From JALHTV01 sp049510055 (GTDB taxonomy: Bacteria > Planctomycetota > Phycisphaerae > SM23-33): a DNA stretch of 12,367 bases. The position numbers were made by a program, and so were the translations under genes. Below, in pieces: positions 1 through 6,604 of this stretch. How positions within the stretch are numbered: position 1 is the stretch's first letter; the number at the start of each line of letters is the position of its first letter. Location: positions 1-12,367 of the forward strand of contig JBEKZI010000068.1 in NCBI GenBank assembly GCA_049510055.1, in the 5' to 3' direction. The notes below the pieces were generated by a model, which saw nothing but the letters and a program-made list of their open reading frames with translations, was not told the origin of the DNA and searched no databases.

Positions 1-911
1 GACGCGGCCTTGGGCGCAACCAACTGAGCGGCGGAAACGTCCTGGGCGTCCGCCACGCCCAGCTCGGCGGCCTTGGCGTCCAGATCGGCCAGGGCGGCCT
101 CGACCTGATTCTCCGCCAGGGGCTTGCCGTGAGAGTTGGACTTCTCCAGTTCGCGGACGCTCCAGCCTTTGACCGTTTTGGCTATGATCGCCAGGGGCTT
201 GTCCGCGGCCTTGGCCGTCAGGGCGGCAAAGACCTCGTCCCACTTATGCCCGTCGATAATCTTGACGTCGAAGCCGAAGGCCCCCACCTTGGCCGCCAGC
301 GTCTCGGCCGACTGTTGATGCGAAACGTAGTCGCTCTGCCCCAGGCCGTTGCAGTTGAAGATTAGCCGCACGGCCGTCAGCTTCTGGTCGACGACGAAGT
401 CCATCGCCTCCCACAGTTGGCCTTCGCGGCTTTCCCCGTCGCCGCAGAGACAGAAGAACCGCCGGTCCGAGCCGTCCAGTCGGGCCGCACAGGCCAGACC
501 CGCGGCCACCGAGAGGCCCTGGCCCAGCGAGCCGGTCGCGGCGTCGAAGAACGGAAAGCCGATGGCCGGGTTGGGATGGCCGTCCAGGACGCTGTCGTTT
601 TCGCGAAGCGTCAGGGCGTCGTCGAAAGAAAGCGGAATCGGGCGGCCCGGCGTGCCGGCCAGGCCTCCCAAATCGCAGTAGGCGGCGTAGACGACAGGCA
701 CGGCGTGGCCCTCGGACAAGATCAACCGGTCGGCGCCGGTGTTCCAGGGGTCCTTGGGATCGTACCGCATGACGCGGTACATCAGCGCGGTGACCAGGTG
801 CACCAGCGACAGGGCGCTGGAAGGATGCCCGCTGCCCGCGGCCGTGCACATCTTGACGATCTGCTTGCCTAACGTGATGACCTTGCGGTCGAGGTCCTTG
901 TAGTCTGCCAT
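1..911 (-). CDS. tkt: Transketolase, N-terminal thiamine-diphosphate-binding part (3' end beyond window)
   Basis: Transketolase moves two-carbon ketol units between sugar phosphates in the non-oxidative pentose phosphate pathway, using thiamine diphosphate and a divalent metal in the cytoplasm. The visible 303 residues begin MADYKDLDRK. They carry the cofactor-binding landmarks in order: GSGHP (26-30, His29), SEGHA (66-70, His69), DGHP (110-113), TGSLGQGLS (126-134), GDGESREGQ (157-165) with the metal-ligand Asn region near 186-188, and HGKPL (261-265). The EGHA and HGKPL forms resemble animal-type transketolase (about 620 residues) more than the E. coli form. The ATG at 911 is preceded by GGGAG at a normal distance, which supports this start. 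The frame is still open at base 1, so the pyrimidine and C-terminal domains lie outside. A split transketolase (separate N- and C-terminal subunits) is possible but less likely, because the chain already exceeds the usual N-subunit length. Confidence 0.93.
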   Translation of the reverse strand, partial: MADYKDLDRKVITLGKQIVKMCTAAGSGHPSSALSLVHLVTALMYRVMRYDPKDPWNTGADRLILSEGHAVPVVYAAYCDLGGLAGTPGRPIPLSFDDALTLRENDSVLDGHPNPAIGFPFFDAATGSLGQGLSVAAGLACAARLDGSDRRFFCLCGDGESREGQLWEAMDFVVDQKLTAVRLIFNCNGLGQSDYVSHQQSAETLAAKVGAFGFDVKIIDGHKWDEVFAALTAKAADKPLAIIAKTVKGWSVRELEKSNSHGKPLAENQVEAALADLDAKAAELGVADAQDVSAAQLVAPKAA

Positions 912-952
912 CGTAAGTCTCCCTTGGCCTTTCGCCGGCCAGCGGTGGTAAA

Positions 953-1007
953 GGTTTATTACCCTATATAAACCGCCCCCCCTTCGCAAGGCCGAAAACA
1001 ATAAACC
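953..1007. promoter_or_regulatory. Operator-like inverted repeat and extra half-site between transketolase and HAD genes
   Basis: The two arms GGTTTAT (953-959) and ATAAACC (968-974) are perfect inverted copies separated by 8 bases. A third ATAAACC copy lies at 1001-1007. The last two copies begin a longer imperfect direct repeat: ATAAACCGCC is followed by GCAAGGCC in both 968-993 and 1001-1019. The inverted repeat covers the likely -10 of the transketolase promoter, so it looks like a transcription-factor site. No regulator is encoded nearby, and the factor is unknown. Confidence 0.4.
963..989 (-). promoter_or_regulatory. Candidate promoter of the transketolase gene
   Basis: On the minus strand, TTGCGA (989-984) is followed by TATAGG (968-963) at 15 bases, or by the overlapping TATATA at 13 bases. 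This is the only AT-rich stretch upstream of the transketolase start. The spacing is shorter than ideal, so the assignment is tentative. Confidence 0.3.
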
Positions 1008-1063
1008 GCCCGCAAGGCCCAGGCCGTCCGCCGGCGACGCGACAGGATGTCGTAACGGTTTTG

Positions 1064-1091
1064 TTGCAATGCCGCGCCGTATTCGTATACT
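1064..1091 (+). promoter_or_regulatory. Candidate sigma-70-type promoter of the HAD hydrolase gene
   Basis: TTGCAA (1064-1069) and TATACT (1086-1091) are separated by 16 bases. This would place the transcript start near 1098, about 40 bases before the HAD start codon. The -10 box is close to consensus and sits in otherwise GC-rich DNA. Confidence 0.45.
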
Positions 1092-1137
1092 CACAAACCC
1101 CGCCGAACCCGAACCTGGCGGCCACAATGAGGAAGAC

Positions 1138-1878
1138 ATGGCTGGACGCATTCGAGGCGTTTTCTTTGACCTGGGGGACACGCTGCTTGATTTCGGCCAC
1201 GTGGACGTCCTGGGCCTGTTCGAAGCCGGCGCCCGCCTATCCTACGAGTACCTCACGTCGCTGGGCAAGCCCCTGCCGTCCTTCGCCAAGTACTACCGCG
1301 GCCAGCTTTGGTCCATCCGCTGGCGATACCTCATCAGCCGCATCACGAGGCGGGAGTTCGACGCCCGCACGCTGATTGCCCGTCGCGCCCGCGTGATGGG
1401 CTTCGACCTGACGGACGCCCAGGTCGAAGAATTGGCCTGGTTGTGGTATGAACCGCTGAGCCGCTGCGCCACGGCCGAGAGCGGCCTGCGCCAGACGCTC
1501 CAGCGTCTGTCGGACGGGCGGGCCTTGGGCATCATCTCCAATACGTTCATCCCCGCCGTGACGCTGGACCGCCACCTGGCCCAGATGAACCTGCTGGACC
1601 TCCTGCCGACCCGCGTGTACTCCTGCGACGTCCACTACCGCAAGCCTCACCCGGCCATATTCCACGCCGCTCTCCAGCAGGCCGGCCTGCGGGCGGACCA
1701 GACGTTGTTCGTGGGCGATTCGCTCGTGGCCGACATCGCCGGCGCCAACCACGTCGGCATGATTTCCGTCCTGAAAAGCCCCACCGGCCGAAGCGCCCTG
1801 GGAACCATCAAACCCAGGCACAGAATCTCTCGCCTGGCGGAGTTGCTGCCCCTGGTCGACGGCTACGGCGCCGCTTGA
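1138..1878 (+). CDS. HAD-superfamily hydrolase with DxGxT motif
   Basis: This is a 246-residue cytoplasmic protein of the haloacid dehalogenase superfamily, most of which are small-molecule phosphatases. The motifs appear in order: motif I FFDLGDTL (9-16, nucleophile Asp11), motif II IISNT (132-136, Ser134), the motif III Lys in YRKPHP (Lys169), and motif IV FVGDSLVADIAGA (191-203, Asp194 and Asp199). Residues of about 20-115 between motifs I and II form the helical C1-type cap, giving subfamily IA architecture. The second Asp of the usual DxDxT is Gly13, so the general acid/base is missing from its usual place. ATG at 1138 is chosen because GAGGA lies just upstream and because it starts right before the first beta strand; an upstream in-frame ATG at 1069 overlaps the predicted promoter. 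The substrate cannot be read from the sequence. The gene is divergent from transketolase, so a sugar-phosphate substrate is conceivable but unproven. Confidence 0.85.
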   Translation: MAGRIRGVFFDLGDTLLDFGHVDVLGLFEAGARLSYEYLTSLGKPLPSFAKYYRGQLWSIRWRYLISRITRREFDARTLIARRARVMGFDLTDAQVEELAWLWYEPLSRCATAESGLRQTLQRLSDGRALGIISNTFIPAVTLDRHLAQMNLLDLLPTRVYSCDVHYRKPHPAIFHAALQQAGLRADQTLFVGDSLVADIAGANHVGMISVLKSPTGRSALGTIKPRHRISRLAELLPLVDGYGAA

Positions 1879-1892
1879 GAAGTTCCCTTCTC
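1877..1892. terminator. Small hairpin between convergent genes
   Basis: GAGAAG and CTTCTC form a 6-bp stem with a 4-base loop. It overlaps the HAD stop codon and lies in the 17-base gap before the convergent lipoprotein gene. No T-tract follows on either side, so it is at best a weak or bidirectional terminator. Confidence 0.25.
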
Positions 1893-1895
1893 CCG

Positions 1896-2870
1896 TCACA
1901 GACGCGCCAGCTTCTTGGCGAATTCCTGGTAGTCCTTCTGGAAGCCGGTCAGATCCTGCGAAATGTAGTGCCGAAACAGCGGCACGGAGACGGTCTTGTT
2001 GTACGCCCGGCCCTGCTGGCGCCAGCCGGCTAAGTCCTGCGGGGAGACGTTCAAGGCCTGGCAGAGCGTTCCGGCTTCGGCGTCGGCCAGGAGGCGCTGC
2101 ATCCCGTCGCGGTAGGCCGGAACGGATCGGATAAATTGCAGCAGCGCCCATAACTGGCCGTAGTAGCCCACCGCCTGATCGTGGGCGGTGGTGATGGCCT
2201 CGCCGGAGTCCATCGTCAGCAGCGTCTCCAGCGGCAGGAAGCGGTCCTGCACCAGGGCCGCCCGCAGGTCGGTGAAACGGAAATTATTTCTCCGGGGGGT
2301 GAAGGCCACCTGGTCGCCGGAAATCTCGTACCCTTCCGCCACGGTGCACAGGCCCTCCTCCAGCCACATGGGCAGGCGGTCGCGAAGGCGATGGTGGAAG
2401 AACTGGTGCAGCCCCTCGTGCGAGGCCACCGAAAACGTGCCCAGGTTGCCGATGTCCCAGAAGACGCACACGCCCTGGTAACAATATCCGCCCGCCTGAA
2501 GCGACAGGTACGGGCCGGCGCCGGCGCCGATGATCGAAGCCGTCAGCGAGGCCCACTCCTGGCGCGTGCCCATCAGGTAAATCGGCATGAGGGCTTCGCC
2601 CCGCCGGTCGCCCAGCCCGGTTAGCTCGAGGTAGTTCTGGTAGGCCGCCTCCATGAAGCCGGGCATGTACGTCACCAGGGCCTGGTTGGTGGCCGTGGTG
2701 AAAATGCGGTAGTGGGCGGTGGTCAGCTCCGAGCCGCTGGCCGAGCCGGCCTGCCAGGGGGACCGGGTCAACTCCGTGGTCATGGCCGCGCCGCGATCGG
2801 AGTGGCCGTGACCGCCGCAGCCCAACAGGGCCACCGCGACAATCGGCAGGAGAATGGTGGATGATCTCAT
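1896..2870 (-). CDS. Secreted lipoprotein with HExxH zinc metallopeptidase-like domain (DUF1570/peptidase MA-like)
   Basis: This is a 324-residue predicted exported lipoprotein. The N-terminus has a basic start (MRSS), a hydrophobic stretch, and the lipobox LLGC with lipidated Cys18. The core carries HEGLHQFF (151-158), a classic HExxH zinc site. It is followed by MWLEEGLCTVAEG (168-180), whose Glu residues fit the third zinc ligand of gluzincin-type peptidases. This HExxH...WL.EG layout matches DUF1570 and peptidase-MA-like families, many of them uncharacterised. No transmembrane segment follows the signal, so the domain should face the periplasm. ATG 2870 is preferred over an in-frame TTG at 2906 because it puts the signal peptide at the very N-terminus; the AAAGG upstream is unusually close. 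The gene starts 60 bases after the yidC stop, so it is probably in the same transcript. The substrate is unknown, and activity has not been shown for close relatives that I can name. Confidence 0.8.
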   Translation of the reverse strand: MRSSTILLPIVAVALLGCGGHGHSDRGAAMTTELTRSPWQAGSASGSELTTAHYRIFTTATNQALVTYMPGFMEAAYQNYLELTGLGDRRGEALMPIYLMGTRQEWASLTASIIGAGAGPYLSLQAGGYCYQGVCVFWDIGNLGTFSVASHEGLHQFFHHRLRDRLPMWLEEGLCTVAEGYEISGDQVAFTPRRNNFRFTDLRAALVQDRFLPLETLLTMDSGEAITTAHDQAVGYYGQLWALLQFIRSVPAYRDGMQRLLADAEAGTLCQALNVSPQDLAGWRQQGRAYNKTVSVPLFRHYISQDLTGFQKDYQEFAKKLARL

Positions 2871-2930
2871 AACCTTTATTCTACTGCGGCGGGTGTGCGG
2901 CCCCAAACGTCCGATGCCGCCTCGGAGGAC

Positions 2931-5153
2931 CTAGCCGCGCTTGGTCCAGAACGGCCCGCGGGATTTCTTGGGCCGCTGGCCGCGGAACGTCCCGCCGGGC
3001 AGGGGCACGGTGGTCTCCGCGGCGGCTGCGGCGGCCTCGCGGGCCTGGATGTGTCTGCGGATCACTACCTGCTCGATCACGCCGGCGAACGTCGAGGCCA
3101 TGATGTACAGCGTCAGCCCCGAAGGCGTGGAGTAGAAGAACAGCAGCATCATCCCCGGCATCATGTACTGCATCATCTTCTGCTGGCGAGCCTGATCGGG
3201 CGTGGCGGTCGCCTGGGTCATCGTGGGCGTCAGCTTCGTCTGGAAGAACATGGCCACCGTCAGCAGGAGCGGCAGCAGATGCAGCGTATGGCCCACCAGC
3301 GGCAGACCGTACTTCGCCGGCCAGGCGATCGTGTCGGGGGCCGAGAGATCCGTCAGCCACACCGGAAGGAAGCCGGCGTGCCGCAGCTCCACCGAGGCAT
3401 ACAGGGCCCCATACAACGCTCCCCAGATGGGAAGCTGAAGCAGCATCGGCAGGCATCCCCACAGCGGCGCGACGCCCTGATGCTTGTAGATCTGCATCAT
3501 CTCCTTGTTGAGGGCGGTCTTGTCCTCGCCGTACTTGTCCTTGAGCTTCTGGATCTGCGGGGCGAGCTTCTGCATCCTCATCATCGAGACCTGGCTCTTC
3601 TTGGTCAGCGGATGCAAGGCCAGGCGGACCAGGAACACCAGAACGATGAGGGCCAGGCCGTAGTTGCCGAACGTCACGTGCGACAGGATCCCCAGCAGCC
3701 ACATCATGCCCAGCGCCAGAGGCCCCCAACTGCAGCAGGCACCGAATTCGATCGTGCCCACGTAGTCGAGTTTCTCGTAGATCGGCTGGTAATGGGGCGC
3801 CCCCTTGTCGCTGAACAGCTCGCGCTTCTTGGGCCCGGCGAAGACCTCGAAATTGATCTCCTTGGCCGGCTGACCCGGCAACAGGAGCAGTTCGGGGAAG
3901 CTGACGCCGGGCACGTAGACTCGCAATTTGTCGCTTTCCGGCGTGGCTTGGAAGTAGAACTGCGCCCGCCACTCCGGAGCGACCACTTTGTCCTTCTGGG
4001 ACGGCAACACATACATCATCGACCCGAAGTACTTGTTGACCGTTCCCACCCACAGCGGCGAAGGAGGGGATTGGTCCGACCTGCCCACCTCTATTCTCGC
4101 AGGGGGCTTGGCTGCCGCCTTCATCAGCCCCACGGCACGGCCAATGCCCGTGAACAGCCCTCCCAGTCCGCCCGGGCCACCTTCCTGAATTTCCTCCGAC
4201 TGAAGGACCGCCTTCACCTTGTTGTCCGGACCGTTGTACAGGCCGTAAACAACCCGGCGCATGCTGCCGCGAGGGTCATTGTCCAACGGCAGGCCCGTGG
4301 GACCGATCTGATCCAGCGAGACCTTCAGCGGCAGGCCGCAGAGGTTCTCCACCGCCAGGGACACGTAGATCGTGTAGTCGCCCTTGCGGAGGGTGTAGGT
4401 CTTGACCAGCCGCAGGATGGGGTGGCTGCGGGCCTTGTCCCAATTGGGGCCGTAGTACAGGACGTAAGCGAACCGCGCGGTGTCGGCGGTGCTTTCCAGC
4501 AATTCCCAGGGCTTTTGGTCCAGGTCCGCCAGCGTCAGGTCCACCATCGCGTTGCCCTCGACGCTGACGGTCAGGCCTCGCGTGGCCAGCGGCAACACCT
4601 CCGAGCCGGGTTGGCTGGCAGCGTCAGAGGGGCCGGCCGGACCGAGGGGGTTCAGCACGCTGTAGTGGCCCTTGTACTTGGCGGGGTCTTTGGCCGCCGC
4701 GGCCTCGTAGCCGCCGGGGTTCTTTTCAAACAACCGCTCGTCCTGCTCCGTCACGAAGTAGTTCGTCAGCTTGGCGGTAGAAACGGCTGATCCGACGCTG
4801 TCCAACTGGACCTGGAAGAGGTAGCCGTTGGGATCATCCATCGCCCCCAGGGTCACGGACCGCCTCTCGGCCTGCGCGCCGAACCACTTGTCGGTTTTTT
4901 CGGCCTCGGTTTCCTTTGCCTTTTCCTTGCCGCCGGCGCGGGCGACGGGAGGCTCCGCCGCGGCGGGCTTGGGGGCGGCGGCAGGCGCTGGCGCCGTGGC
5001 GGGTGTGGCCGAAGCAGCCGCAGGCTGGCTGGCGGTTGGGGCGGTGGAAAGTTGGCCGGCATTGTTCGGCTTGTGGCTGTTAACGTAGAGGAACAAAAGG
5101 ACGAGCCCCGCCGCCAGAACCATCAACGTCGCGCCCAGTCGTCGCAGGTCCAC
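2931..5153 (-). CDS. yidC: Membrane protein insertase YidC/Oxa1
   Basis: YidC inserts and folds inner-membrane proteins, alone or with SecYEG. The 740-residue chain has an N-terminal membrane segment (about 7-24) and a low-complexity Ala/Pro/Glu linker (about 33-90). A large periplasmic P1 domain follows (about 95-465). The Oxa1-type membrane core spans about 475-700. Its hallmarks are FLVRLALHPLTKKS (507-520) with Arg510, the counterpart of the groove Arg of E. coli YidC; the coiled cytoplasmic hairpin MQKLAPQIQKLKDKYG (527-542); GCLPMLLQLPIWGALY (566-581); and MMPGMMLLFFYSTPSGL (664-680). A basic tail (about 722-740) could contact ribosomes. It is much longer than E. coli YidC (548), mainly through the linker and P1. 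The start is GTG at 5153, with GAGGAG five bases upstream. That GAGGAG contains most of the upstream phosphoesterase stop codon, which suggests coupled translation. The usual rpmH-rnpA-yidD neighbours are absent here. Confidence 0.96.
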   Translation of the reverse strand: MDLRRLGATLMVLAAGLVLLFLYVNSHKPNNAGQLSTAPTASQPAAASATPATAPAPAAAPKPAAAEPPVARAGGKEKAKETEAEKTDKWFGAQAERRSVTLGAMDDPNGYLFQVQLDSVGSAVSTAKLTNYFVTEQDERLFEKNPGGYEAAAAKDPAKYKGHYSVLNPLGPAGPSDAASQPGSEVLPLATRGLTVSVEGNAMVDLTLADLDQKPWELLESTADTARFAYVLYYGPNWDKARSHPILRLVKTYTLRKGDYTIYVSLAVENLCGLPLKVSLDQIGPTGLPLDNDPRGSMRRVVYGLYNGPDNKVKAVLQSEEIQEGGPGGLGGLFTGIGRAVGLMKAAAKPPARIEVGRSDQSPPSPLWVGTVNKYFGSMMYVLPSQKDKVVAPEWRAQFYFQATPESDKLRVYVPGVSFPELLLLPGQPAKEINFEVFAGPKKRELFSDKGAPHYQPIYEKLDYVGTIEFGACCSWGPLALGMMWLLGILSHVTFGNYGLALIVLVFLVRLALHPLTKKSQVSMMRMQKLAPQIQKLKDKYGEDKTALNKEMMQIYKHQGVAPLWGCLPMLLQLPIWGALYGALYASVELRHAGFLPVWLTDLSAPDTIAWPAKYGLPLVGHTLHLLPLLLTVAMFFQTKLTPTMTQATATPDQARQQKMMQYMMPGMMLLFFYSTPSGLTLYIMASTFAGVIEQVVIRRHIQAREAAAAAAETTVPLPGGTFRGQRPKKSRGPFWTKRG

Positions 5154-5158
5154 GCGAT

Positions 5159-5165
5159 CTCCTCA
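5159..5165 (-). promoter_or_regulatory. yidC ribosome binding site overlapping the upstream stop codon
   Basis: On the minus strand the bases read TGAGGAG. TGA (5165-5163) ends the metallophosphoesterase and GAGGAG (5164-5159) is a near-perfect Shine-Dalgarno site five bases before the yidC GTG. Ribosomes finishing the first gene would sit on the initiation site of the second, which suggests translational coupling and decides the GTG start. Confidence 0.7.
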
Positions 5166-5936
5166 GCGTCCTTCTTTCAGGCGCGTCCCCAGGTAGTCGT
5201 CCAGTTCGGGGATCGCGTACACTTCCTTGACGACGGTTTCGACGTCGTACTCCACGCGAACGAACCGCACCGCCTCGTCTTCGATGAGGCAGTAGCAGGC
5301 CCGGTTGTCGTGATCTCGCGGCTGGCCGACCGACCCCACGTTGATCAGCGCCTTGCGGTGAGAATTCACCTCGAACACGTCGCCTAACTCCGAAGGAGCG
5401 TAGAAATCAGGCGCCGGCGTGAACACGCCCGGCACGTGCGTGTGCCCCACGAAACACAGGTGAGTGAAGCGGTCGAAGATGGCTTCGATCTTGGCGGGAT
5501 TGCTATAGATGTCGTCGGGAAAGACGTACTCATTAATCGGGCGGCGGGGGCTGCCGTGCAGGAACACCAGCTCGCCCATGCCGTAGTCGTCTCCCGGCAG
5601 CGTGTGCTTGACCGGCAGGCTCCCCAGAAAATCCCAGCGGGCGTTGCGTTTTTCGCGGTCGTCTTCATTTTCCAACTGCTGGCGCGTCCAGAAGCAGGCC
5701 GCCTCGGCGCCGGTATTGAACTTGATCGGCTCAAAGAGCACGGCATAGTCGTGGTTGCCCAGCAGCGTCACGGATGTGTGGGCTATGATCAGGTCCAGGC
5801 ATTCCTTGGGTTGCGGGCCGTAACCCACCACGTCGCCCAGGCAGATAATCTGCTTGACGCCGCGGGCCGTGATGTCGGCCAGCACGGCCTGGAGCGCCGG
5901 AGTGTTCGCATGGATGTCGCTGATGACCGCGAGCAT
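5163..5936 (-). CDS. Calcineurin-like metallophosphoesterase (YfcE/MJ0936-like)
   Basis: This is a 257-residue cytoplasmic phosphoesterase with a two-metal site. All family motifs are present: DIH (7-9), GDVVGYGP (34-41, Asp35), GNHD (60-63), LHGSP (126-130, His127) and GHTH (164-167). The spacing and NVGSVGQPRDHD (199-210) match the small bacterial YfcE/MJ0936 group, which hydrolyses phosphodiesters in vitro but whose natural substrates are mostly unknown. ATG 5934-5936 directly precedes the first beta strand (LAVISDIH), so it must be close to the true start, yet no Shine-Dalgarno site lies upstream. The predicted transcript start is less than 20 bases away, so initiation may be nearly leaderless. 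It is the first gene of a likely operon with yidC (9 bases between genes) and the lipoprotein peptidase. A link to envelope biogenesis is suggested only by that arrangement. Confidence 0.9.
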   Translation of the reverse strand: MLAVISDIHANTPALQAVLADITARGVKQIICLGDVVGYGPQPKECLDLIIAHTSVTLLGNHDYAVLFEPIKFNTGAEAACFWTRQQLENEDDREKRNARWDFLGSLPVKHTLPGDDYGMGELVFLHGSPRRPINEYVFPDDIYSNPAKIEAIFDRFTHLCFVGHTHVPGVFTPAPDFYAPSELGDVFEVNSHRKALINVGSVGQPRDHDNRACYCLIEDEAVRFVRVEYDVETVVKEVYAIPELDDYLGTRLKEGR

Positions 5937-5957
5937 AGGTTAAACGTAGGTTCGGCT

Positions 5958-5987
5958 ATGCTAGCGGCCGCAGCGGCCCGCTGTCAA
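5958..5987 (-). promoter_or_regulatory. Strong sigma-70-type promoter of the phosphoesterase-yidC operon
   Basis: On the minus strand a perfect -35 TTGACA (5987-5982) is followed after 18 bases by TAGCAT (5963-5958). Transcription would begin about 15-20 bases before the phosphoesterase ATG. The spacer contains the inverted repeat GGCCGC/GCGGCC with one central base (5966-5978), which could be an operator or simply GC-rich sequence. Confidence 0.6.
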
Positions 5988-6023
5988 ACCCTTTGCCCGG
6001 CCCACCGACCCACCGATCGCCCC

Positions 6024-6419
6024 TCAGCTGACGGTGATCGCCTTGCTGGACTGCCACAGGCCGTGGATGTTGCAGTAGGACAGGGCATACAGCACCCCGC
6101 CCTTGGCGGTCTTCATCGAGGCGATCACCTCGTGATGGGTGTACACAGGCCCTTGGTTGGGTCCGGGGACCGACTCCCCGTGCGCGGAAAACTCGAACCG
6201 CCCCACCTGATAGGTGGACTTTTCCCCTTCGGGCTGGAAGTAAAGCTCGATCCAGCGGATGTGGTGCTCGGTGGTGTTGGGGTGGGCGACGGCCTTGCCC
6301 AGCGTGGCCTTGACGGCGAAGATCTCGTCCTTCTTGACCGTCGCGGGACACTCGATGATGGGAACGTGCTTTTCCTTCTGCCAATCCGCCGTCTGGATGC
6401 GTTCGCTCAATTCCGGCAT
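6024..6419 (-). CDS. sor: Superoxide reductase, class II (neelaredoxin type)
   Basis: This is a 131-residue cytoplasmic non-heme iron protein that reduces superoxide to hydrogen peroxide without making oxygen, an oxygen defence typical of anaerobes and microaerophiles. All active-site residues of the Fe(His)4Cys centre are visible: Glu16-Lys17-His18 in EKHVP, His46 in HPNTTEHH, His52 in the same motif, and Cys116 with His119 in YCNIHGLW. The order and spacing match the Pyrococcus furiosus enzyme (Glu14, His16, His41, His47, Cys111, His114). There is no N-terminal desulforedoxin domain with four Cys, so this is the one-iron class, not desulfoferrodoxin. ATG 6419 has AGGAG nine bases upstream; an in-frame extension to 6512 would add 31 Pro-rich residues with no counterpart in the family. 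It lies upstream of the phosphoesterase gene on the same strand, but a separate strong promoter follows it. Confidence 0.93.
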   Translation of the reverse strand: MPELSERIQTADWQKEKHVPIIECPATVKKDEIFAVKATLGKAVAHPNTTEHHIRWIELYFQPEGEKSTYQVGRFEFSAHGESVPGPNQGPVYTHHEVIASMKTAKGGVLYALSYCNIHGLWQSSKAITVS

Positions 6420-6485
6420 GTCGAAGGTCTCCTGATATCTCGGCGGCGATGGTTCAGCCTCCGGCCTGCCCACCGCGGACAGGTC

Positions 6486-6508
6486 CGGCACCGGCGACCC
6501 TGGTGCCG
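6486..6508 (-). other. Inverted repeat in the superoxide reductase leader
   Basis: CGGCACC (6486-6492) and GGTGCCG (6502-6508) form a 7-bp stem with a 9-base loop, about 67 bases before the start codon. If transcription starts at the AT-rich island near 6557, this would be an RNA hairpin in the leader. No function is known. Confidence 0.2.
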
Positions 6509-6545
6509 CCAAGAAGGAACACCGGTGAATGGAATGCGGCCAAAG

Positions 6546-6563
6546 GTATTCGTAATATTATAG
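6546..6563. promoter_or_regulatory. AT-rich island with candidate divergent -10 elements
   Basis: This is the only AT-rich stretch in the 185-base gap between the superoxide reductase and YhcH-family genes. On the minus strand it contains a perfect TATAAT (6562-6557), and on the plus strand TAATAT (6553-6558). The -35 regions are weak on both strands (TCCTTG at 17 bases on the minus strand). A shared divergent promoter is plausible. Confidence 0.35.
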
Positions 6564-6604
6564 GCCGCCCGAACGACCGCAAGGAACTCCTGCGAGGGAC
6601 AACC

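Noticed and set aside
244..849. A 201-residue minus-strand open frame inside the transketolase region
   Set aside because: It is an out-of-frame reading of the transketolase gene, with Arg/Gly-rich composition and no motifs. The true frame runs from 911 to the window edge.
1237..2151. A 304-residue minus-strand open frame across the HAD gene and the lipoprotein C-terminus
   Set aside because: It overlaps two well-supported genes in the wrong frames and has no domain signal.
2895..4790. A 631-residue open frame on the plus strand, antisense to yidC
   Set aside because: It is rich in Arg, Gln, His and Gly with no recognisable domain and lies wholly opposite a certain yidC. Long antisense frames are expected in GC-rich genes.
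6420..6512. N-terminal extension of superoxide reductase by 31 residues
   Set aside because: The extension is Pro-rich and unlike the family, while ATG 6419 has a clear AGGAG upstream and matches the usual protein length.
5436..6563. A 375-residue plus-strand open frame opposite the phosphoesterase and superoxide reductase genes
   Set aside because: Both opposite genes have complete catalytic motifs, and the frame would cross the strong promoter between them. It has no family features.
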